DNA of 64,000 bases from contig JAPMXV010000050.1 in NCBI GenBank assembly GCA_026936335.1, positions 1-64,000 of the forward strand. The letters are read 5' to 3'. A program made the position numbers and the translations under genes. Every line of letters starts with the position of its first letter. The stretch's first letter is position 1. The notes beneath the pieces are model-generated. The model was not told the DNA's origin and did no database searches. It worked only from the letters and a program-made list of their open reading frames with translations. Positions 44,801 through 55,146 of this stretch are shown here, piece after piece. This DNA comes from Mantamonas sphyraenae. Its lineage: Eukaryota; CRuMs; Mantamonadidae.

Positions 44801-47800
44801 GGCGGCGAGCCACCGACGACGAGCACTTGTTCTTGCGCGTGGTCAGGCAGCTGATGGCACGGCGCTTCTCCAGCAGGGCGCGGCGCTGGGCCACCAGACG
44901 CTCCTCACGGGCGGCACACGTGCGGCGCAGACGCTCCACGCGGCCGTTGGATGCCAGGCGACGCTCCAGAGCAGCACGCTGGGCCTTGAGGCGACGCACC
45001 GTCTTGTGCACCTCACTCTGCGAGTGGCGGTTGAGCTTGTCGGCAAACAGAGCCTTCCACGACTCGTTGTACTTCTTGCATGCCACCTTGCGCTTGGCCA
45101 CGAGGCGCTTGCGCAGGTTGGCCAGACGCTTGAGCATGGCAGCCAGGCGACCGTAGTACAGCTTCCAGTCGTACTCGCGCACGCAGTGCTTCTTCATCAT
45201 CACCTTGTACTTGCAGCGGCGGCAACCCATGCCGATGTACTGGCGGTGGATGCGACGGAACAGATACAGCGAGGATCGCAGCAGGAACACGGCGTACTTG
45301 TGCGTGGTACCACAGCGGATCTGCTGGCCATACTTGTCCAGCAGCACCTTGGTCGTGCGGTACACCTTGTACACCTGCTGACGGATCAGCTTCATAAACT
45401 CGCAGATGCGCTGCGGGCGGTAGGTAGCCTCCATCGCCGTCTCCTTCTTGCGCTGGCGGTTCCACCAGCGGTCTGTGCGCTGCATGCAACGCTTCACGCC
45501 ACGGCGGAACTTGGTGGCGGTCGTGTCCATCCACAGGCCACGGCGCGGCTTCCAGTTGCACGGGAAGTGCTTCTTGCCACGGCTCAGCACCAGACGCAGG
45601 TTCTTGGGCAGAGTCTTCTTGGCACCCGGGCGCTTCGTGCACGCCGTAGCGAACCAACGGCGCCAGATCAGAGTGCGGCTGACCACAAAGCGGGCCCAGC
45701 TGTTGCGGAGCTGGCACCACACGCGCGCCACACCGCCACGCTTCTTGCACTGCACACGCTTCAGAGCCGCAGAGCGACGCAGCAGGCGTGCCAGGGCGGC
45801 CTGGTTGTTGCGCATACGGCGCATGTTGCGCAAAAAGACGCGCTTCCACACACCCAGCTGACGCGTCACCTTGACGATGAAGCGGCGCATCTGGGACATG
45901 GTGCGACGACGCAAGGCGCGACGACGGATGCAGTTGTAGTAACGGCAGCCAGCCAGGTGCTTCTTGTGCAGGTAGCGCTTGTAGCAGAACGAGGCAATGC
46001 TCTTGCCGGCCATCTTGCGGTAAGCACGAGCCTTGCGCAGGCAGCTGGCGTGGCGAGCACGACGCTGACGGATGCGCTGGATGGCCTCACGCAGCAGGCC
46101 CTGGTAGCCGTCGTACACGCAGTTGTAGTAGCGCACGTACAGGCGCTGGTGGGCGCATGCCTTCTTGACACGAGCACGGCGACCGGCGTTCTTGATGCGA
46201 GCCAGGATCTGGTTGGCACGCACCAGCCACACCTTGCTGTTGCCACGGTTGCCGATGCCACGCGAGCAGATGCCCACAGCACCGGTGGCCAGGTTCTCCG
46301 GAGCATACACGTACACGTTGTAGTAGCCGGCAGTGTGGCGCTTGTTGCGGCCACTGCCAACGTACACGTACTGCAGGGTGACGCGGATGCCACCGCCCAG
46401 CTTCAGAGTCTTGTTGCCACGGTTGCCCTTACGCACCATGCGCAGGTGGGCCGGACCCGAGTAGCGGCCGTGCTGGTTGTAACGCGCGGTGCGACCACGG
46501 CGGGTGCGCACAATCACCTCCGAGTTGAGGCCACGGTTGCCCCAGGCGCGGCCGTAGCGCACATGAGTCTGCACAGTGACACCACCGGCCTTGAACAGAG
46601 TCATCACGCCCGTCTTGCCGTAGATGTCAAACGAGCGGCCAAAGAACGAGCGGTAGTGCGGGTCGCCCGTGGCACGGCACGTGAGGATACGTGCACGCGG
46701 CAGCGGCTTGCGGCGAGCCACGCGGCGCTTGCGACGGCGCTGCAGGGCCAGCTGACCACGCACCTGGTTGCGGATGCACAGCAGATAACGCCTGCTGTGG
46801 ACGCCACCACGGCGGCCACGGCCGTATCGATGACGGCAGTACTTGACAATCGTGTTGCGTGCACGGCCATGCACCTGACGCAGCAGCTTGGCCACTGCGC
46901 GTGCGTTGCGTGCACGTGCGGCACGGCGGCGAAGGACCACCTTGCGAGCAATGGCGGCCAGGCGACCTCCGGCGTCGGCGATGCAGTCGTAGTAGCGAGC
47001 AGCCACACGGATGTGGCGGCAGGTGCGCTTGGCAACACGACGACGCTTGGCAGGCATCTTGGCCAGCAGACGGCCGGCCTTGACACGCCACGAGCGGTCG
47101 TTGCCCTTGCGGCCCATGCCGGATGTGCACAGACCAGTGCCCTGGAATGCCACACGCTCGCGCGTGGTCACCGTCACGTTGTAGTAGCCGTGGCCACGCG
47201 ACTTGCCATACCAGATGTTGATGCGCACGCGACGGCCAGCAGCCCACAGCGTCAGCTTGCGCGAACGCAGGCGACGAGCAGTGGCGGTGATGCGACCGTT
47301 GGTGGCAAAGGTGGCGGTGTGCTTGCCATGGCGCACAATCACGGCGCGGTTGAGGCCACGGCGACCGTGCCAGCGCATGTAACCCACACGCGTGATGATC
47401 TTGAGACCACGCACGGCAAACAGCACCAGGCTGCCCGTCTTGTTGTACACGTCAAAGCGACGTCCAAAGAACGAGCGGTAGTGCGGGTCGCCCGAAGACG
47501 TGCACGTCACCATGCGCGACTTCTTCACACGACGGGCCTTGGCCACACGGCGACGGATGCATGCCAGGTAGCGGGCACCCTGCGTGCGACGGTAGCGCTT
47601 GCGGCACAGACGCACAATGCCACTGCGGGTGCGTGCAGGCACGTGGCGCAGCAGCGAAGCAATCTGCTTGGCACGGCGTGCGCGCAGAGCCTTGGCACGG
47701 CGGCGTGCGGCCAACAGAGCCTTGCGCATGCCGTGGGCCGCGTCAAACAGACAGTCGTAGCGGCGGGCGGCGTTGTTGCGGTGGCGGCGACAGGCGCGGA

Positions 47801-50800
47801 CGATGCGACGGCGCTGGGCGCGGTTGCGGATCGACGCCACGACGGCGGCGGCCTTGCGCTTCCAGTAGGCGGCGTTGGCCACACGGTGACCAATGCCACT
47901 GGTGCAGTCGCCCTGGGCGCGAGTGGCCACGTCACCACGCGTGTTGACATACACGTTGTAGTAGCCCTTGGCGTATCCACGGCGGTTCTCCCACTGGTAG
48001 CGGGTGTCCACGCGCACCTTGCGTCCGTCCTTGGTGCGCACAGTGAGCACCTTGCGGAAGGAGCGGCGGCCCTGGCGGCGGATGCCACCGCAGAAGCCAC
48101 CAAAGCCTCGGCACTCGCCGAAGCGGCCAAAGGTGACGGTGCGACCCTGGACGCGAACCTGCACGTGGGTGATCACCGAGTTGGTGCCACGACCGTGGCT
48201 GTAAGCCAGGTGCGTGCGCACAAGCACACCCGACACACTCAGCAGCGTGCGCCACTTGCGGTTCACGCGGTAAATGTTAAAGGTGCGGCCCCAGAAGGAG
48301 CGGTAGTGCGGGTCGCCCGTGGCGCGGCAAGCCATGTTGCGCTTCAGGTGCTTCGGTGCAGGCACGGGCTTCTTCACGCGGCGCACATACGAACGCACAC
48401 ACAGGAAGTAGCGCGAGGCATGCAGGCGGCCCTTGCGAGTGTAGCGCACACGGCAGTACTTGGCGGCCTTGGCGCGGTGGGCGCGCGAGAGGCGACGCAG
48501 CCATGCGGCAGCGGCCTGCAGCGCACGGCGACGGCGGTTGCGACGTGCAGCAATCTGGCGCTTGGCAGCCGACTTGAGTCCCTCCATGTAGTCGTAGAGG
48601 CAGTTGTAGCGGCGAGCCTTGGTGCTCTGGCGCTTGCACACGCGCAGGGCACGGGCACGCTGGCCACGGCCCATCTTGCGCAGCACGGCGGCGGCGCGGA
48701 AGGCCCAGATGCGGTCGTTGGCACCGGCACCACGGCCAGAGGCACACAGACCGGAAGACTGGAGCGCCACGTCGTTGCGAGAGTACACGTAGACGTTGTA
48801 GTAGCCTGTGGTGTGGTTGCGGTTCCTGCCACGTCCGACGTGGTTGTACTGCAACAGCACGCGCACGTGACGTCCACGCACGGTGAAGTTGAGGGTGCGG
48901 CTGCCGCGACCACGGCGGGTGGTCAGACGGTAGGCCTTGGGGCCAGCGTAGCCGCCGTTCTGGTTGTACGTAGCCTTGCGGCCGGCCCAGACGATCTCCA
49001 CGCGGGAGTTGAGGCCACGGTTGCGCCAGGCGCGGCCGTAGCGAACAATGGTGTCCACACGCAGGGCGCCGTACTTGAACAGCGTCATGCGGCCCGTCTT
49101 TCCGTAGATGTCAAAGCGACGGCCGTGGAAGGAACGGTAGTGCGGGTCGCCTGTGGAGGCACACGTCACACGCTTGCTCAGGTGACGCGGCGTACGCTTG
49201 GCCAGCACACGCTTGACCGCAGCACGCACACACAAAAAGTAGCGGTGGGCCTTGCGGGCCAGCGGGTAGCTGCGGCCACACGAGCGCACAATGGCGCCAC
49301 GTGCACGCGCAGGCAGCTTGCGCAGCCAGGCGTTGGCAGCACGGCGCTTGGCAGCCACAAGGTGGCGGCGACGACGAGCAGCTGCAGCCGCAGCCTTGCG
49401 CATGCGGTGCAGATAGTCGTAGAGGCAGTTGTAGCGACGTGCAGCGTTGCCCTGACGGCGGCAGGCACGCACAGCGGCGTTGCGCTTGCGGCGCGGGGTG
49501 CGACGCAGCAGGTTGTTCACCTTGCGCTTCCAGTACGGCTCGTTGCCGCGATGACCCTGCGACACCGAGCAGGCACCCGAGGCCTGCACAGCCACCTGCG
49601 TGCGCGTGTAGATGTGCACGTTGTAGTAGCCGTTGGTGAAGTGGCGGTTGCGTCGTGCAGCCTTACCAGAGCGCACACGCACGTACTGCAAGTTGACCTG
49701 CACGCGATGGCCACGCGCCGTAAAGACCAGGCTGCGAGAGCCACGGCCGCGACGCACAGTCATGCGGTAGGCACGGTTGCCGCTGTAGCCACCGTTGTGG
49801 TTGTACAGCGCCACGCGGCGGCCGTTGCGCACAATGGTCACGCGCGAGTTGAGGCCGCGGTTGCGCCAGGCATGGCCGTAGCGAAGGTGGGTCTTCACCA
49901 CCAGTCCGCCAAAGTTGAACAGGGTCACGTTGCCCTGCTTGCCGTAAATGTCGTAACGGCGGCCGAAAAAGGTGCGGTAGTGCGGATCACCTGTGGAGGC
50001 GCACGTCACACGGCGGCTCAGGTTACCCGGGGCCACGTTGCGCTTGCGCACCTGCACAGCCACCTGCGCACGCACGCAGCGGTAATACTGAGTCGGGTTG
50101 CCACGCTTGCGGTTGCACACGCGAGCCACGGCACGACGGCCGGCGGCGTTGAGCTTGCGCAGCTGTGCAGTGGCCAGGCCAAACATGCGCTTGCGAAGGG
50201 CAGCGGCACGGCGGGCATGGAAGCCACGCACGTGCGAGCGAACGCACAGGTAGATGCGGTGGCCACGACCGCGGTAGCGACGACGGCACACGTTCATGTA
50301 CGAGCGACGCTGGCGAGCAGGCACACGACGCAGCAGCACCGACGCCTTGCGGGTCCACACGGCGTTGGCCTTGCGCTGGCGTGCCAGACGGGCAATGGCC
50401 GCGCGGCGCATGCCGTGCGATGCGTCGTACACGCAGTTGTAGAAGCGTGCGTTGTTGCCGCTGCGGCAGCGGCGCTTCAGGTAGCGACGCTGGTGGGCAG
50501 GCAGCTTGCTCAGGATGCGGTTGGCATGCGAGCGCCAGTAGCGTGCGTTGGCCACACGTCCAGCGCCACGGCCACAGTCGCCCGTGGCAGCCACACCGGC
50601 GGCGGCGCGAGCGCTCACCGACACGTTGTAGTAGGCACGCACAAAGCGACGGTTGCCGCCGTTGCTCACGCGGTGGCACGACAGACCCAGGCGCACCTGC
50701 TCACCCGTGTGGGTGCGGAAAGTGCGCTTGCGGCAGCCGGCTCCGCTGCAGCGGCAGTTGTTGTTCCAGTAAGCCACCTGGCGACCGTTCTCCTTGATCT

Positions 50801-52531
50801 GAACACGTGCGTTCAGGCCTCGGTTGCGCCAGTGGCGGCCGTACTGCACGTACGTGCGCACCTGCACACCCGAAAACGAGTACAGCGTACGCCAGCCCTG
50901 GAAGCCGTAGATGTCAAAGCGACGTCCAAAGAACGAGCGGTAGTGCGGATCACCGCCGCTTGAGCATGTCATGCGACGGCGCAGGCTACGCGGCACCGCA
51001 TCAGCCTCCTCGTCCGCCTCCTCGTCTTGCAGCATGCCACGACGACGACGGCGGCGGCGAATACGGCGACCACCACGGCGGCCACCTCGGCGGCCACGAC
51101 GACGACGACGACGCGGCACGGTGATGCAGCGACGGCGTGTCAGCCAGAAGCGCCAGCTAGCCTGCTTGCGCTTGAAGAAGCGCGTAAAGTCTGCGGCGCG
51201 AGCCTTCTGCCAGCGCTTGTACAGACGGCGCACATAGGCAATGGTCTGCTTGCGGTTCTGCGACAGCTTGCACATGCTTGCAGACTTGGCACATGCCTTG
51301 CCGGCGTTCAGGTCCGACGACAGCTGTGCGTTGTGTTGCGCACGCAGTTCAGCCCACGTCGGCACGCTCACCGCAGAGCGGCTGCGATCGAACGAGCGAT
51401 AGCAGAACTTGGGTCCGCGGAAGCGCTTGAGGATGGCACGCTCCTGCGCGGCCTCGATGCGTGCCTGCTTGCGGAACTTGAGCATGATGTTGGCCACATC
51501 GTTGAACGAATACTGCAGCAGTCGCTTCTGCGTGTAGCGGAAGCATCGCGCGAACCGGTTCTTGTACAGCTGGTTGCTGCGCGCAGCAGGAAGCTTGTCG
51601 CTGAACTTCATCAGCACACGTCTGTTTGTCGCAAAGCCCCAAACGCGCCGCGCCGCACGGAAAACCACAGCGTTTTTTCCCAACCGCAAACAAACGCCAA
51701 AACATCGGCCCCACGCACATGTCCCCAATCCGTGTCAGCCTCCACACACATCTCTACGCCTGCGCCTCCTCGCCACCTTCCTGCACATCTCCTCCTCAAC
51801 CCGCGGCCGCCCTCATGCCGCCGCCTGCGCAGCCTCAACACTCCTTCGGCACGATGCTCCCGCTCCTCGCCGGAAATGCACGCCCCCCGTTTTTCCAACC
51901 TACCGCTTGCTCAGGGGCTCCACAAACAGCTTCTTGCATGTCTTTGACGGCTGCGTGATCTGTTCGTCGTCAAGGACCTGTGCGTATCCACACGTGTCAG
52001 CCTCCTGCCTTGTACGACCGCCGCGAGCTCGCCGCAACTCTACGATTTCCCTCTTCCCTTCTTTTCGCCCTTGCGCCCCTGCGCCGCCCACCTACCTCCT
52101 GCAGCGAGCCATACGGCGCCGAAGAGTCCTCGACAGCCTCGTCGGAGCTCGAGGCGTCCTCCACATCGGTAGAGCTGTGTGTGTGTGTGCCGTCCTCCCT
52201 CGTGTCAGCCCTCTGCCGTTCCATCCAAGAGGGAACGTAGCCTTTTTCACTCACCTTGCCAATTCCTCCGTGTCCTCCACAGACATGCCCATTACGGGCG
52301 TCGTGTCCATGGCATCCACCTGTGTGTGTCCCGTGTCAGCTACGCCTCCCTGCCGCCCTTCCGCCCGCTGCGTCCGGCCCTCGCGAAAAACAAGCCTGGT
52401 GTTTTTTCGCCCCGCCCGCGATTATCGTGCCCCTCCGCTCTCGCCCCGCGCGTCCCACGCCCGCTTTCACAACTCACAAAGCTGGCGGCTCCGACCAAAA
52501 AGAGCAGCAGAATAAGAATTCCGTGTTTCAT
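41814..52531 (-). CDS. Giant secreted, highly basic protein with six vWD-like modules
   Basis: Five exons (52531-52478, 52319-52255, 52174-52096, 51977-51904, 51621-41814) encode about 3359 residues. Every intron is GT-AG, carries CTGACAC and joins in phase. Exon 1 is a signal peptide (MKHGILILLLFLVGAASF). Exons 2-4 are acidic (VEDTEELA, DVEDASSSDEAVEDSS). Exon 5 opens basic, has an RRRRRRR/DEEADEEAD switch, then six modules of ~280-320 residues. Each begins C..(S/T)GDPHYR(S/T)F.GR.F(D/N)(I/V)Y, the vWD signature, and continues through G.GYYNV and CLYD. The second half (41814-45900) is a Lys/Arg-rich helical tail with scattered Cys, an acidic patch and an Arg-rich tandem repeat. It ends KPAPKKPAPKKP. 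By eye, roughly one residue in four to five is Arg. The opposite strand is also open, but the vWD motifs, signal peptide and splicing fix this strand as real. An extracellular coat, matrix or extrusome role is inferred; no described homologue comes to mind. Confidence 0.9.
43800..44170 (-). repeat. 54-bp Arg-rich coding minisatellite
   Basis: Four near-identical copies of a 54-base unit (anchors at 43816, 43870, 43924 and 43978) encode the 18-residue unit FVRKVVRKARRVVRRRGR or a variant. A 51-base unit containing PILRR follows (anchors 44041 and 44092). The flanks (43430-43800) are degenerate relatives with RKG and RRAxRK triplets. The near identity of the copies implies recent slippage or gene conversion inside the giant secreted-protein gene. 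Confidence 0.9.
45900..50990 (-). repeat. Six tandem vWD-like modules inside the giant gene
   Basis: The module starts (GDPHY codons) lie near 50950, 49985, 49145, 48305, 47485 and 46660, so the spacing is about 820-960 bp. Modules 2, 3 and 6 are most alike (GRRFDIYGKTG-type); module 4 is the most divergent (FNIYRVNRKW). Each module is followed by a linker with the pattern R.CR....AR.YNC.YD...(G/R)M, so the linker is duplicated together with the domain. This points to stepwise tandem duplication of a vWD-plus-linker unit. Confidence 0.85.
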
Positions 52532-52755
52532 CTGTGCTTGCGTCTCTGAAAACAGGTTGGCGAGTCTCAAACTGAATTGGGTGTTGCGTCTTTTCTTCTT
52601 TTGTTGCAATACCACACGTTTGTCCGGGTTTGATTGCTCCAATCGAAAAGAGTTTGAGAAGGTGATGAAACGAGGTTTGGTTTGGTTTGGGGTTGCCGCG
52701 AGGCAGAGATGAGTTTTTTGGTTGGCGTCTTCCGCGCAGCTGCCGCGACGGCCCT

Positions 52756-53334
52756 TCACACTTCCCCGTTTGCCCCCGCCTCCTCCACCTCCATCTCGTT
52801 TCCACTCTCCGGCTCGCCGCTCTCCTCCCTTTTGTCCTCCTCTTGCGGTTCCGCCTCCTCTCGCTTGTCCTCTTCCGTGCTCCCCGCCGCCTGTGCAGCC
52901 TCCACGTCTCCTCCGTCCTCCGCGTGTTCCCCTTCCGCCTGCTCCTCTGTGATCTCCTCCGCCGCGGCCTTGCTGTTTGCACTTTCCACTTCCATGGCCG
53001 AGTCGCCTGCAGCCACTCGCTCAGCCTCGGCCTCGCTCTCTGCGCGGATCTGCTCACGAGCTGCCTCGATTTCCGCTTCGATCTCCAGGAACAGTTCTTC
53101 GTCCACGTCGTCAATGAAGCTCTTGCGCAGCTTGGCCATTTTAGCTTCCAGTCGAGCCTGCCGAGCCGCCTCGCGCGCTGCCTCCTTCTCCTTCAGGTGG
53201 AACACATCGTCGTATTGCTGCACAAAGATCATGTATGTGTCCTCTCCGTACCGCTTGTACCAGCTCTTGTAGTTGTGTTCAAAGTTAAAGTACCCTCCAA
53301 ACCGGTGCACAAACTCGCCTACAACAGCGGCCAT
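52756..53334 (-). CDS. Acidic coiled-coil protein, unrecognised
   Basis: From ATG 53334 this frame encodes 192 residues: MAAVVGEFVHRFGGYFNFEH, a Tyr/Trp-rich start (YKSWYKRYGEDTYMIF), then a long Glu/Ala/Lys coiled coil and an extremely acidic Ser/Glu tail. Codon use matches the neighbours. Its ATG is 5 bases after the stop of the upstream frame on the same strand. It may therefore be the last exon of that gene (a 47-base intron GTGCGC...GGCGAG would fuse them in phase, but the acceptor is poor), a separate gene, or the result of a frame error. Confidence 0.6.
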   Translation of the reverse strand: MAAVVGEFVHRFGGYFNFEHNYKSWYKRYGEDTYMIFVQQYDDVFHLKEKEAAREAARQARLEAKMAKLRKSFIDDVDEELFLEIEAEIEAAREQIRAESEAEAERVAAGDSAMEVESANSKAAAEEITEEQAEGEHAEDGGDVEAAQAAGSTEEDKREEAEPQEEDKREESGEPESGNEMEVEEAGANGEV

Positions 53335-53339
53335 CGGCG

Positions 53340-53628
53340 TCACCGGCACCCGTTGCGCACATGGAACGGATCCGTAAGCACCTCGCGCACAAACATGCAC
53401 AACTCGCTCGGCAGCAGCTCCGCCTCTGGATGGCTCTTCATGTACAGTACCATCAGATCCATCACCCATTGTGTCCCCGAGCTTGTCCCTTCCCCCTCCG
53501 CCGCCGCCGTCCCGTTGCTTGCCGCTGTTCCCACAGAACTCACCGACCCAGCACGTGTCCGTGTGCTCCCTTGTGCCCCTTGTGTCTGCGATGCCAATAC
53601 GTCACCTCCGTTGCTGCTGCTGCTGCTA

Positions 53629-53659
<31 letters not shown>

Positions 53660-54965
53660 GGGTGGTTGTACCAGTACTGGACGCGTTTGCGGCCAATTCG
53701 CTGTCGTTCTCCTCCATGGCATCCACCTCCACCGCCCCCTTTGTTTCCTCACTGTCCTTTTGCACGAGTGTGTCGTCGCCATCGCCCCCCTCCTCCTCCT
53801 CCGACACTTCCGACATAGATTCAGAGGCAGCCTCTTCTCCGTCGTCGTCGGTGGTCATCAGGTCGTGGTCCTCATACACATCCTCCAGGGCGTCCAACTG
53901 CAGGAGTTGCGCCTGGAATGCAAGCTCCTCCGCTGGCTTGCCGTGTGTCTCCCGTAGCGTGTCCATCAGCTCCCTCACCACGCGCGCCTGCTCCTTCAAC
54001 ACCTCGTACAGGTCGCACAGCTCGTTCACCTCCGCTTTGAGCTGCTGCACATTGATTTCCCCCAGCATTTCCGTCTCGTCTGTAAGCAGTGTCTCCTTGG
54101 CGTCCACCCGTTGCACCTCTTCGCGAGCCTGCAGCAGTTTGCCCTCCACCTCGACCGCCATTTTGTCGCACGCCGCAAAGTGCTTGTCCAGCAGATTGAC
54201 CATACGCCGCAGATGGCGCAAGTCTTCAGTTTGGAATGTGGCATACCGGCCGATAAAGTGCAGGATGTGCTCCAGCTTCGTCAGCGTCAGATGCCCTTCC
54301 CAGTCCGCCGGTATCCGCTCCCTGTCCTCGTCTGTGATCTTGCGCCGCACCGTGTCATTCAACTCACGCACCATCATGCGATACTTGGCGCGTGTCTTCT
54401 TCAGAGGGTCGTACTGCTCCACCTTCTTGTCTGCCGCAACCTTCTTTTTCATCATCATCGGCGGCGGCGGTGGCGCTGCTGCCCGACGCGGCGCTGGTGC
54501 AGGTGGGGCGTTCGAGGCCATCACCTTTTTGGACGCCCCATTTGTGTCTCCACTTTCCTCCACATCCATGCTTGTGCCCACGTCTCCCAACGCCGCAGCG
54601 GCTTCTCGCGCACGCCGCTCCGCTTCCTGCTGCAAACTCCTCTTCTGCTGCTCCTCCTTGTGCCGTTCCAGCCTGATCCGTTCCAGCCGCGCCGCCAGGT
54701 CTCCGATTTTGCCTTTGCTGCTGCTCTCCTCTTTGGGCTCGCTCGCTGTCTTCTGCGACGGCGTCTCCTGCGCCTCGCCGCTCGTCTCTTCTTGCCTGTC
54801 CTGCACTGTGAATTCTGCCTTGTCTTCCTCCTCCTCCTCCTCCACCTTGGCCCTCTTGTCGTCCTGTTTCAGTTCCTCCTCGCTCTCAGACTCGACGATG
54901 CGCATGCCGTCCACTGCCGACGTATGCTCGCTGGACGATTCTTCGATTTCGTCTCGCTTGCTCAT
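53340..54965 (-). CDS. Acidic/coiled-coil nuclear-type protein, unrecognised
   Basis: This frame encodes 541 residues from MSKRDEIEESSSEH. The N-terminus is highly acidic. Next come a charged helix (RLERIRLERHKEEQQ), a Pro-rich APAPRRAAAPPPPPMMMKKK, and a long helical domain (DPLKKTRAKYRMMVRELND, HLTLTKLEHILHFIGRY, NVQQLKAEVNELCDLYEVL). A second acidic part, a 15-residue poly-Ser run and a final folded-looking segment (WVMDLMVLYMKSHPEAELL) end it. No known domain was recognised. It is divergent from PSMD1 with 181 bp between starts. See the next downstream frame for a possible fusion. Confidence 0.7.
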
Positions 54966-55146
54966 GCCTCACCTCTCCCTTGGCGCTGTCTGCGCCACCC
55001 AAAGCTCTCCCAGTACGTGCCAGCCCACGCCTCCACGCCGTCTTTGCCCACGCCTGCGTCACACGCACTCACTCACACGCACACGTACACCTCGTTTGCC
55101 GTCTGCCACACACACTGCACCTCCACCTGGCCTTGCGCAGCTAGCA

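Noticed and set aside
41601-50963. 3120-codon plus-strand frame as a real gene
   Set aside because: It has no domain and no signal. The minus strand has vWD signatures, a signal peptide and four in-phase introns; the plus frame follows from its codon bias. Kept only as a finding.
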